From JBELHR01 sp049607205 (GTDB lineage Bacteria; Bacteroidota; Bacteroidia; Flavobacteriales; Flavobacteriaceae): a stretch of DNA of 17,303 bases. This document shows, one piece after another, positions 1 to 5,558 of the stretch. The position numbers and the translations under genes were made by a program. The notes under the pieces are model-generated. The model saw only the letters and a list, made by a program, of their open reading frames with translations. It had not been told where the DNA came from and made no database searches. How positions within the stretch are numbered: position 1 is the first letter of the stretch; every line of letters starts with the position of its first letter. Location: contig JBMYWH010000033.1 in assembly GCA_049607205.1 (NCBI GenBank), forward strand, positions 1 through 17,303, in the 5' to 3' direction.

Positions 1-66
1 TATCACACAAAATTAATCCCTTTTTTTCGAAATCCCCACAAAATAACGTTGATCCCTTTTTTTTTG
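1..66. repeat. degenerate T-rich tandem repeat, probably continuing left of the window
   Basis: Two imperfect copies of one unit can be seen: ATCACACAAAAT followed by TAATCCC and a run of 7 T (about 2-27), and ATCCCCACAAAAT followed by GTTGATCCC and a run of 9 T (about 32-65). The second copy carries about five extra bases between the halves. No reading frame runs through it. It lies beyond the terminator of the leftward tRNA operon. The function is unknown; it may be the tail of an intergenic repeat that begins outside the window. Confidence 0.4.
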
Positions 67-89
67 TGAACTATTTAATTATTAGGCAT

Positions 90-122
90 AAAAAAACCTT
101 CTAATCAAAGATTAGAAGGTTT
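90..122 (-). terminator. intrinsic terminator of the tRNA operon
   Basis: A perfect 13-bp stem (94-106 pairing with 110-122) closes on a 3-base AAA loop. On the minus strand it is followed by seven T. It lies 3 bases past the 3' end of tRNA-Leu, so it ends the leftward tRNA transcript. Confidence 0.9.
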
Positions 123-124
123 AG

Positions 125-210
125 TACTCGAGATGGGACTTGAACCCATACGGACATTACTGTCCACTGGATTTTAAGTCCAGCGTGTCTACCAATTCCA
201 CCACTCGAGC
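125..210 (-). tRNA. tRNA-Leu(UAA)
   Basis: Read on the minus strand, the gene starts GCTCGAG at 210 and closes its acceptor stem with CTCGAGT (126-132), a 7-bp stem with one G-U pair at the first position. The discriminator base at 125 is A, as expected for leucine. The anticodon stem-loop has a five-pair stem around loop CTTAAAA, giving anticodon UAA (174-176). A long variable arm is present and the T-loop contains GGTTCAAGTCC, which fits a class II tRNA of 86 nt. CCA is not encoded. It is the second gene of a two-tRNA operon, 16 bases after tRNA-Gly. Confidence 0.96.
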
Positions 211-226
211 TTGGTATATTTTGCAG

Positions 227-298
227 AGCGAAAGACGGGATTTGAACCCGCGACCCTCACCTTGGCAAGGTGATGCTCTACCCCTGAGCTACTTTCGC
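227..298 (-). tRNA. tRNA-Gly(GCC)
   Basis: On the minus strand the gene begins GCGAAAG at 298 and pairs perfectly with CTTTCGC (228-234). The discriminator at 227 is U, typical of bacterial glycine tRNAs. The anticodon stem TCACC/GGTGA encloses TTGCCAA, giving anticodon GCC (264-266), which reads GGC and GGU. The T-loop contains GGTTCAAATCC. It is 72 nt long with no encoded CCA. It is the first gene of the operon and lies about 40 bases downstream of a well-formed promoter. Confidence 0.96.
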
Positions 299-345
299 GT
301 AGTCATATGTTTTAGAACGTTTATTTCGTTGCCGAAATGCGAGTG

Positions 346-375
346 CAAATATAAGACGTTTTCTCGTTTCTGCAA
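346..375 (-). promoter_or_regulatory. promoter of the tRNA-Gly/tRNA-Leu operon
   Basis: On the minus strand a -7 box TATATTTG (346-353) matches the Bacteroidota consensus TAnnTTTG exactly, and a -33 TTG (373-375) stands 19 bases upstream. Directly upstream of the -33 box is a homopolymer tract of T8-A9-TCA-T9 (378-406), an A/T-rich stretch placed where an UP element would lie. Transcription would start near 340, about 40 bases before the first tRNA. Confidence 0.8.
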
Positions 376-464
376 TATTTTTTTTAAAAAAAAATCATTT
401 TTTTTTCGATGTGCCTATAAATAAAAATATTAGCTATTTTACTGTGTACAATTCTTAGAAAGGA

Positions 465-472
465 TATATTTG
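465..472 (+). promoter_or_regulatory. -7 promoter box of ctaB and the oxidase cluster
   Basis: TATATTTG matches TAnnTTTG and is followed 18 bases later by the ATG of ctaB. A -33 element is weak: CTG at 442-444, 20 bases upstream. The box overlaps an in-frame TTG at 470, which argues against translation starting there. Confidence 0.65.
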
Positions 473-490
473 CAAAAATCTAATTTTATA

Positions 491-1396
491 ATGAATTCTA
501 CTTTAGATCTTGAAAATAAGAATAAGTCAAGTGTGAGTATGTTGAGTGATTTCAAACAATTGACCAAGTTTGGTCTTAGTTTGTCTGTTGTCTTTTCTTC
601 GGTAGCTGGATATATATTAGGAGTTGATACCATAAATTGGACGACTTTGATTCTATTGGTCATTGGTGGTTATATGATGGTGGGTGCTTCGAATGCTTTT
701 AATCAAGTAATTGAAAGAAGTACTGATTCGCTAATGAAACGCACAAAGAATAGACCGCTTCCTGCTGGTCGTATGAAAGTCAATACTGCTTTGACCATAG
801 CATTTATTTTTACAGTTTTAGGAATAGGTATACTATATAGTATAAACCCTAAAAGTGCGCTTTTCGGTGCAATTTCAATTTTTCTTTATACAAGTGCTTA
901 TACTCCCTTAAAACCGGTGACACCACTATCGGTATTTGTAGGTGCTATTCCAGGAGCCATACCTTTTATGTTAGGATGGGTTGCTGCAACAAATCACTTT
1001 GGTATTGAAGCTGGAACTTTGTTCTTAATTCAATTCTTTTGGCAGTTTCCACATTTTTGGGCTATTGCTTGGTTGCAATACGATGAGTATAAAAAAGCAG
1101 GCTTTAATTTAATGCCTATGGGCAAAAAGGATAGTCAAGCTATTAAGCAAATTGTGTTTTATACCTTGGTGATGATTTTAGTTTCAATTGTACCGGTTTT
1201 TGGGCAGTCTGGTGCCCTTGTACTTCATATGCCGTCAGCAATTATTATCCTTTTGTTGGGCTTGGTTATGCTTTATTATGCCTACAAACTTTATCAAGAA
1301 CAAACGGATGCCATGGCGCGTAAGCTTATGTTGTCCTCAGTTTTATATATTACCTTAATTCAAATTATTTACGTACTCGATAAACTAATCTATTAA
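491..1396 (+). CDS. ctaB: protoheme IX farnesyltransferase (heme O synthase)
   Basis: This is the UbiA-family membrane enzyme that transfers a farnesyl group to heme B to make heme O, the precursor of the heme A used by aa3-type oxidases. The 301-residue product has the prenyl-diphosphate-binding signature N71-Q-V-I-E75-R-S-T-D79 followed by the family's MKRTKNRPLPAG stretch, and a second polar segment YDEYKKAGFNLMP after the WQFPHFW motif. Many hydrophobic helices follow the usual pattern. I chose ATG 491. A TTG in frame at 470 would give seven more residues but lies inside the -7 promoter box, and homologues begin close to the SDFKQLTK segment. The next gene begins 1 base after its stop, so the genes are cotranscribed. 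A Glu replaces the commonest first Asp of the motif, which I regard as a tolerated change. Function is confident from the family. Confidence 0.95.
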   Translation: MNSTLDLENKNKSSVSMLSDFKQLTKFGLSLSVVFSSVAGYILGVDTINWTTLILLVIGGYMMVGASNAFNQVIERSTDSLMKRTKNRPLPAGRMKVNTALTIAFIFTVLGIGILYSINPKSALFGAISIFLYTSAYTPLKPVTPLSVFVGAIPGAIPFMLGWVAATNHFGIEAGTLFLIQFFWQFPHFWAIAWLQYDEYKKAGFNLMPMGKKDSQAIKQIVFYTLVMILVSIVPVFGQSGALVLHMPSAIIILLLGLVMLYYAYKLYQEQTDAMARKLMLSSVLYITLIQIIYVLDKLIY

Positions 1397-1397
1397 T

Positions 1398-1982
1398 ATG
1401 GAGGCAAAAACATTAGAACAAGAACTTAAACAAGGAAAACAGAAGAGTGCAAAATCGATGCTATGGATCTCTATGATCAGTATGACTATGATGTTCGCGG
1501 GATTAACAAGTGCTTATTATATAAGTATGAGTCGCGAAGATTGGGTGAGTTTTGAGCTGCCATCTGCTTTTTTTACTAGTACGGCCTTAATCGTGCTTAG
1601 TAGTATTACTATGTCACTTACTGTGGCAATGATTAAAAGAAATAAACTTAGAGAAACTACGTTTTTGTTAACGACAACCCTTTTGTTAGGAATGGGGTTC
1701 GTATATATGCAATTCCAAGGATTCGATTCATTGATTGAAATGGGTTTATACTTCACTGGTAATCAGTCTGCTGTATCTTCTTCGTTTTTATATGTGATTA
1801 CTGTTGCGCATATGCTGCATATTTTTGGCGGGATAATCGCCCTGATATATATGTTGATCAAACAGTTGAGAGGTGGATATGATTCTAAAAATTATTTAGG
1901 TTTAGAGCTAGGTGGAATATTCTGGCATTTCGTTGACCTTTTATGGATTTATTTATTTTTCTTTTTTTACATATTGTCGTAG
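1398..1982 (+). CDS. cytochrome c oxidase subunit III, short paralogue
   Basis: The 194-residue product is a membrane protein of the heme-copper oxidase subunit III family, with five likely helices and the C-terminal signature FWHFVDLLWIYLF. It starts 1 base after ctaB. The segment YVITVAHMLHIFGGI corresponds to the FFITGFHGFHVFSGI of the next gene, so the two are distant paralogues. In the first helix the family's normally conserved Glu (bovine Glu90, in an ISEVLFF context) is replaced by Met29 (ISMTMMF), and the helix 3 QAxEW motif is also lost. The family's core role is structural, keeping subunit I stable during proton pumping. Whether this copy joins the same oxidase as the downstream copy or replaces it cannot be told from sequence. 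Confidence 0.88.
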   Translation: MEAKTLEQELKQGKQKSAKSMLWISMISMTMMFAGLTSAYYISMSREDWVSFELPSAFFTSTALIVLSSITMSLTVAMIKRNKLRETTFLLTTTLLLGMGFVYMQFQGFDSLIEMGLYFTGNQSAVSSSFLYVITVAHMLHIFGGIIALIYMLIKQLRGGYDSKNYLGLELGGIFWHFVDLLWIYLFFFFYILS

Positions 1983-2003
1983 TCTATTATTTTTATATTT
2001 TTG
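1974..2003 (+). promoter_or_regulatory. internal promoter before the second subunit III gene
   Basis: TTG at 1974-1976 and TATTTTTG at 1996-2003 are separated by exactly 19 bases, an excellent match to the Bacteroidota -33/-7 arrangement. The start would be near 2009, leaving a leader of roughly 37 bases before the ATG at 2047. The -33 box overlaps the last codons of the preceding gene, so the downstream genes can be transcribed separately from ctaB and the short subunit III gene. Confidence 0.75.
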
Positions 2004-2046
2004 GCGCGACAATTAATATTATTATCAATATCAAACAACAAACTTT

Positions 2047-3021
2047 ATGAAAGCAAATTCTGCTGAAAATTCTGGGACGACTTGGAATGGTGGAGGTGAA
2101 AAGCCTTTTGGAGCAAGTTACGGGAAAATGATGATGTGGTTTTTCATCGTATCTGATGCATTAACTTTCTCTGGATTTCTTGCGGCCTATGGATTAATGA
2201 GATATAAATTTATCGATATTTGGCCAATTGCGGATGAAGTGTTTACGCACATTCCGTTTGTACATGGAGATTTCCCTATGTATTATGTTGCGTTCATGAC
2301 CTTTATTTTGATCTTTTCTTCTGTAACGATGGTACTTGCTGTGGATGCAGGTCATAAAATGCAAAAATCAAAAGTGACTACTTACATGTTACTTACGATT
2401 ATTGGAGGTCTTATTTTTATTGGATCACAAGCATGGGAATGGAACACTTTTATCAAAGGTTCTTATGGAGCTGTTCAATTAAATGATGGTAAAATCGTTC
2501 AATTCGTTAATGAAGAGGGGCATCAAATAGCTTTAGGTGATTTCAGTGTAGCTCATCATGAACGTGTTGAGCATGAGAATACCAATGGAGTATGGTTTAT
2601 GAGTGATGATAAGTCTATAGCAAGTTTCACCGTTGAAGAAGTGGTAGCTGGTTATGAAAGTCATCCAAATGTTCAGGTAAGAGTTGAAAAAATCGACCCA
2701 GATACTAAAAAGAAAATTATTCTTTCAAGAGAAGAGGGTGCTCGTTACTTAGCTCAATCGAGAAGAGTTGTAGAAGGAGCTAATCTTGAAGTGAATGAAT
2801 ATGGAAGCCCATTGTTCGGAGATTTCTTTTTCTTCATTACTGGATTTCACGGATTCCACGTATTTTCTGGAATTGTTTTGAACATTATTGTTTTCTTTAA
2901 TGTGATTGTTGGAACATACGAGAAACGTAAGAGTTATGAAATGGTAGAGAAGGTTGGTTTATACTGGCACTTTGTAGATTTAGTGTGGGTATTTGTATTC
3001 ACTTTCTTCTATCTTGTTTAA
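2047..3021 (+). CDS. ctaE: cytochrome c oxidase subunit III, long form with an inserted soluble domain
   Basis: The 324-residue product is a second subunit III. It has the helix 1 segment WFFIVSDALTFSGF, the helix 3 motif QAWEW, FFITGFHGFHVFSGI, and the closing YWHFVDLVWVFVFTFFY. Between QAWEWNTF and SPLFGDFFFF, roughly residues 138-252, lies a hydrophilic stretch of about 110 residues where ordinary subunit III proteins have only a short loop. It contains the segment VRVEKIDPDTKKK and a His/Glu cluster AHHERVEHE. The conserved helix 1 Glu is here Asp37. It has its own promoter and is followed after 21 bases by subunit IV. The subunit assignment is sure. The job of the insertion is unknown, and I cannot tell without an alignment how widespread it is. 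Confidence 0.93.
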   Translation: MKANSAENSGTTWNGGGEKPFGASYGKMMMWFFIVSDALTFSGFLAAYGLMRYKFIDIWPIADEVFTHIPFVHGDFPMYYVAFMTFILIFSSVTMVLAVDAGHKMQKSKVTTYMLLTIIGGLIFIGSQAWEWNTFIKGSYGAVQLNDGKIVQFVNEEGHQIALGDFSVAHHERVEHENTNGVWFMSDDKSIASFTVEEVVAGYESHPNVQVRVEKIDPDTKKKIILSREEGARYLAQSRRVVEGANLEVNEYGSPLFGDFFFFITGFHGFHVFSGIVLNIIVFFNVIVGTYEKRKSYEMVEKVGLYWHFVDLVWVFVFTFFYLV

Positions 3022-3042
3022 TTTAAAAAAATCACTAAACGA

Positions 3043-3387
3043 ATGGCACAAGGTCAATCACATACAGCATTGATATGGAAAGTATTTGGAATTCTTTCTT
3101 TTATCACGATCATTGAAGTTATACTTGGGATATACAAGCCAGACTTCTTATTCTTGACTCCATTTATGGGGACCTCAATTTTGAATTGGATTTTCTTAAT
3201 TCTTACTATTGTTAAAGCTTACTACATTGTGTGGTACTTTATGCACTTGGGAGATGAAAAGAAAAACTTTAGAACATCAATAGTTTTACCCTTATTGATA
3301 CTGATTCCTTACTTATCAGCACTGTTGCTTATAGAAGGGAGTTACTTGCACGATGTGCTATCTCCATGGGTAAATTGGAATATTTAA
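3043..3387 (+). CDS. ctaF: cytochrome c oxidase subunit IV, prokaryotic type
   Basis: The 114-residue protein has three hydrophobic segments (about 14-32, 41-63 and 77-97) and the family's characteristic sequence VKAYYIVWYFMHLGDEKKN between the second and third helices, matching the COX4_pro family of small oxidase subunits. It follows the long subunit III gene after 21 bases with no promoter between, so the two share a transcript. This subunit is thought to support assembly or stability of the oxidase and binds no redox centre. A terminator-like hairpin follows its stop. Confidence 0.9.
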   Translation: MAQGQSHTALIWKVFGILSFITIIEVILGIYKPDFLFLTPFMGTSILNWIFLILTIVKAYYIVWYFMHLGDEKKNFRTSIVLPLLILIPYLSALLLIEGSYLHDVLSPWVNWNI

Positions 3388-3393
3388 ATTATT

Positions 3394-3419
3394 AAAGGTT
3401 GCTGTAGGCCACCTTTTTT
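3394..3419 (+). terminator. weak terminator or attenuator between oxidase structural and assembly genes
   Basis: AAAGGT (3394-3399) pairs with ACCTTT (3411-3416). One mismatch and two further G-C pairs follow, closing on a 5-base loop, and the stem runs into six T (3414-3419). It is only moderately stable, and no promoter box is visible before the next ATG at 3438. Partial read-through into the SCO genes is therefore more likely than a complete stop. Confidence 0.5.
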
Positions 3420-3437
3420 CTATATGTAGTAGATTTT

Positions 3438-4085
3438 ATGAAGAAGTTTTTAGTATTATTCATCCTTTTTGTTCTGCCTCTTGGGGCTTATTTGTTTATC
3501 ATCCAAGGAAAGATAAACTTTGAGAAGTTGCCTGTTTTATCTGAGAAGACAGGGGATATCACTGTGTTTCATACTGCCCAGGGCGGTTCTCTTGATTTAA
3601 GTCAAAACATTTCTGTAGTTTTATTTGTAGGTTCTGACCTGCAACGCGTGAGTACTGGGGTGCTTAATTTGAATGAAATAGTCTATCGAAAACTTGTCAA
3701 GTATAAAGAATTCGAGATAGTTGTTATCGCTCCTCAAGGAACAGAAAGCGATGTTCTTCAGCTTAAGAAGGATTTGAATTTTATGGTTGGAACAGATTTG
3801 AATAAATGGAAGTTTGTTTATGGAAGTCCTGAGCAAATTACTAGTTATCACAAAGCACTTCATACGACCAATACTTTAGATGATGATTATTTTGATAAAG
3901 ATGTTTATATAATCGATAAGAACGCACGCTTAAGAGGGCGTTTTGATGATCAGGGTATGGTACAGTTTGGATATAATATATTCCAAGCCGCCACCCTTAA
4001 GAACGAACTATTGGATGATGTGAAGGTGGTGTTTTATGAATATAATTCTGCTTTAAAAGAATTTGACAACCAAAGAGAGATATAA
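3438..4085 (+). CDS. membrane-anchored SCO-like thioredoxin-fold protein without copper ligands
   Basis: The 215-residue product has an N-terminal signal anchor (about residues 4-24) and an extracytoplasmic domain whose layout resembles the SCO protein encoded next to it. A central strand, SVVLFVGSDLQRVSTG, occupies the place of SCO's FFFTSCPTICP, and FDKDVYIIDKNARLRGRF occupies the place of SCO's FEHSGLFALVDKDGYIRSR. Both Cys and the His that bind copper in SCO proteins are therefore absent; the protein contains no Cys at all. It overlaps the SCO start codon by one base (TAATG), so the two are translationally coupled. I infer an accessory role in oxidase maturation, perhaps as a partner of SCO, but function is unproven. 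An unrelated thioredoxin-fold protein is the alternative. Confidence 0.75.
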   Translation: MKKFLVLFILFVLPLGAYLFIIQGKINFEKLPVLSEKTGDITVFHTAQGGSLDLSQNISVVLFVGSDLQRVSTGVLNLNEIVYRKLVKYKEFEIVVIAPQGTESDVLQLKKDLNFMVGTDLNKWKFVYGSPEQITSYHKALHTTNTLDDDYFDKDVYIIDKNARLRGRFDDQGMVQFGYNIFQAATLKNELLDDVKVVFYEYNSALKEFDNQREI

Positions 4086-4732
4086 TGAGTTCAAAAAAAA
4101 GAGATTGGTCTTATATTTTAGTTTCATTTGTCGTACTGATATTTGGAATATGGGCGGTGCCCAAAATTGTTGACCGCATGCAGGGTCATGAGCTTGTAAA
4201 GTTTGAGAAGGTCCCAGACTTTAGTTTTACCAATCAGGATGGTGAAATAATTACTCAAAAGGATTTCGAAGGGAAGGTTTATGTTTTAGAATTCTTTTTC
4301 ACTTCTTGCCCTACTATTTGTCCGGTGATGAATACTAATATGCTTAAGCTTCAAGATGCCTATTATGGAAATCCTGATTTCGGGATTGTTTCCATTTCTA
4401 TCAACCCAAGTATTGATACTCCAGAGGTTTTGAAAGCTTATATGAAAGAGAAGGGAGTGACCATGAAAAACTGGGAATTTCTAACAGGACCCCAGCAGGA
4501 AGTTTTAAATTTTTCCAATACTGGATTTAGATTATATGCTGGTATTAACGATCAAGAACCTGGGGGCTTTGAGCATTCGGGGCTATTTGCTTTGGTTGAT
4601 AAGGATGGATATATTCGATCTCGTGTAATATCCGAAGGTGGATATGATAATCCTATTAAGTATTACGATGGTTTGAGTTTGAAAGGGATTCAAATGATCA
4701 AAGAAGATATTGCAATTTTATTAAATCAATAA
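4085..4732 (+). CDS. SCO1/SenC-family copper chaperone for cytochrome c oxidase
   Basis: SCO proteins are membrane-anchored thioredoxin-fold proteins that deliver or prepare copper for the CuA centre of oxidase subunit II. The 215-residue product has an N-terminal anchor (about 10-26), the copper motif C75-P-T-I-C79, and the third ligand His164 in GFEHSGLF, 85 residues later, as usual for the family. The strand and helix pattern (VPDFSFTNQDGE, GKVYVLEFFFTSCP, VSISINPSIDTPEVL) is typical. Its start overlaps the stop of the ligand-less SCO-like gene by one base, and the DUF420 gene follows after 4 bases. The position next to ctaB and subunits III and IV supports a role in oxidase copper insertion. 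Confidence 0.93.
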   Translation: MSSKKRDWSYILVSFVVLIFGIWAVPKIVDRMQGHELVKFEKVPDFSFTNQDGEIITQKDFEGKVYVLEFFFTSCPTICPVMNTNMLKLQDAYYGNPDFGIVSISINPSIDTPEVLKAYMKEKGVTMKNWEFLTGPQQEVLNFSNTGFRLYAGINDQEPGGFEHSGLFALVDKDGYIRSRVISEGGYDNPIKYYDGLSLKGIQMIKEDIAILLNQ

Positions 4733-4736
4733 CCAC

Positions 4737-5264
4737 ATGAAAACCGCCAAGAATTTAAAGTTAAAAAACTGGATTATTGTCCTGTCTGTATTAATTCCAA
4801 TTGTCGTTGCCGCGCTCTTCGTTATAAAGATACCTGGAATAGGACCGTTTTATGAATTACCTCCTATCTATGCCGCTGTTAATGCTTTTACAGCAGTAAT
4901 GTTAGTTTATGCATTGATAGCAATTAGGAAGGGGAATGTTGAAGGTCATAAACAAGCTGTGTTTACTGCGATGTACGCTTCATTAGTGTTTTTAGTCTTG
5001 TATGTGTTTTATCATATGACTTCTGAGCCTACTGTGTATGGTGGGGAAGGAGCTCTTAAATACATATATTATTTTATTCTGATATCTCATATCTTATTGT
5101 CAATTATCGTGATTCCATTTGTACTAATTACGTTTTCTAGAGGATGGTTTGGGCAGTATGAAGCACATAAGAAAATCGCTAAATATACTTTTCCATTATG
5201 GCTATATGTTGCTGTAACCGGAGTTATCGTTTATTTTTTAATTGCCCCTTATTATGGTGTTTAA
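4737..5264 (+). CDS. DUF420-family membrane protein (YozB-like), probable oxidase assembly factor
   Basis: The 175-residue protein has five hydrophobic segments and the pattern of the DUF420 family: GIGPFYELPPIYAAVNA near the N-terminus, GHKQAVFTAMYASL, a YHMTSEPTVYGGEGALKYIYY loop, and AHKKIAKYTFPLWLYVAVTGVIVYF at the end. Four histidines, H71, H93, H118 and H144, sit in or beside membrane segments and could bind a metal or heme, but this is inference. The family is uncharacterised biochemically as far as I know, although it recurs beside oxidase genes in many bacteria. It lies 4 bases after SCO, and its last codons overlap the next small gene by 11 bases, so all three are tightly coupled. 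Confidence 0.85.
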   Translation: MKTAKNLKLKNWIIVLSVLIPIVVAALFVIKIPGIGPFYELPPIYAAVNAFTAVMLVYALIAIRKGNVEGHKQAVFTAMYASLVFLVLYVFYHMTSEPTVYGGEGALKYIYYFILISHILLSIIVIPFVLITFSRGWFGQYEAHKKIAKYTFPLWLYVAVTGVIVYFLIAPYYGV

Positions 5265-5481
5265 GAAAGTTGTTTTAAGCTTATTATTCCTTGCTGTAGG
5301 TTTTGTTTCAAATGCACAATGCGCTATGTGTAAAGCGGTTGTTGAGAGTGGGGATAATTCCATGGCCGAAGGACTTAATGGAGGAATCATGTATTTGATG
5401 GTCTTTCCATACCTTCTTGTTGGTGTTTTAATTTACTTTTTGATTCGTAGAAAAAGACGTTCTGAAAAATTAACATCTTAA
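5254..5481 (+). CDS. small exported membrane protein with an N-terminal CAMC motif
   Basis: The 75-residue product starts with a signal peptide (about 1-21, ending SNA). Directly after it comes C23-A-M-C26-K, so the mature protein would carry a CxxC pair at its extreme N-terminus outside the membrane. A single hydrophobic helix (about 45-67) and a basic tail, RRKRRSEK, follow, which predicts a cytoplasmic C-terminus. I chose ATG 5254, which overlaps the DUF420 stop; a TTG at 5242 in the same frame would add four residues and spoil the signal peptide. I do not recognise a named family. Position and the exposed CxxC suggest copper or thiol chemistry during oxidase maturation, but that is inference. 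Confidence 0.8.
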   Translation: MVFKKVVLSLLFLAVGFVSNAQCAMCKAVVESGDNSMAEGLNGGIMYLMVFPYLLVGVLIYFLIRRKRRSEKLTS

Positions 5482-5558
5482 TAAGAGAGTTTTTTTGTAA
5501 CAATATCTACATTTAGTCGTCATATTGATGACATTTCTATAACTAACCTAGAATTGAT

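Noticed and set aside
140..424. A 94-codon rightward open frame over the tRNA genes
   Set aside because: It reads antisense through both tRNAs and their promoter; the tRNA structures and promoter are clear, and the peptide is not protein-like at its end (poly-Lys/Phe from homopolymer tracts).
470..490. TTG start for ctaB giving seven extra residues
   Set aside because: The TTG is part of the -7 promoter box, so it would not be on the mRNA; ATG 491 fits homologues better.
5508..5515. TACATTTA as the promoter of the TolC gene
   Set aside because: It misses the final G of TAnnTTTG and has no -33 TTG at a usable distance; mentioned only as a possibility in the gene entry.
5519..5532. GTCAT-ATTG-ATGAC inverted repeat upstream of the TolC gene
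   Set aside because: Arms of 5 bp in an AT-rich leader are easily found by chance and no T run follows; not enough to call an operator or terminator.
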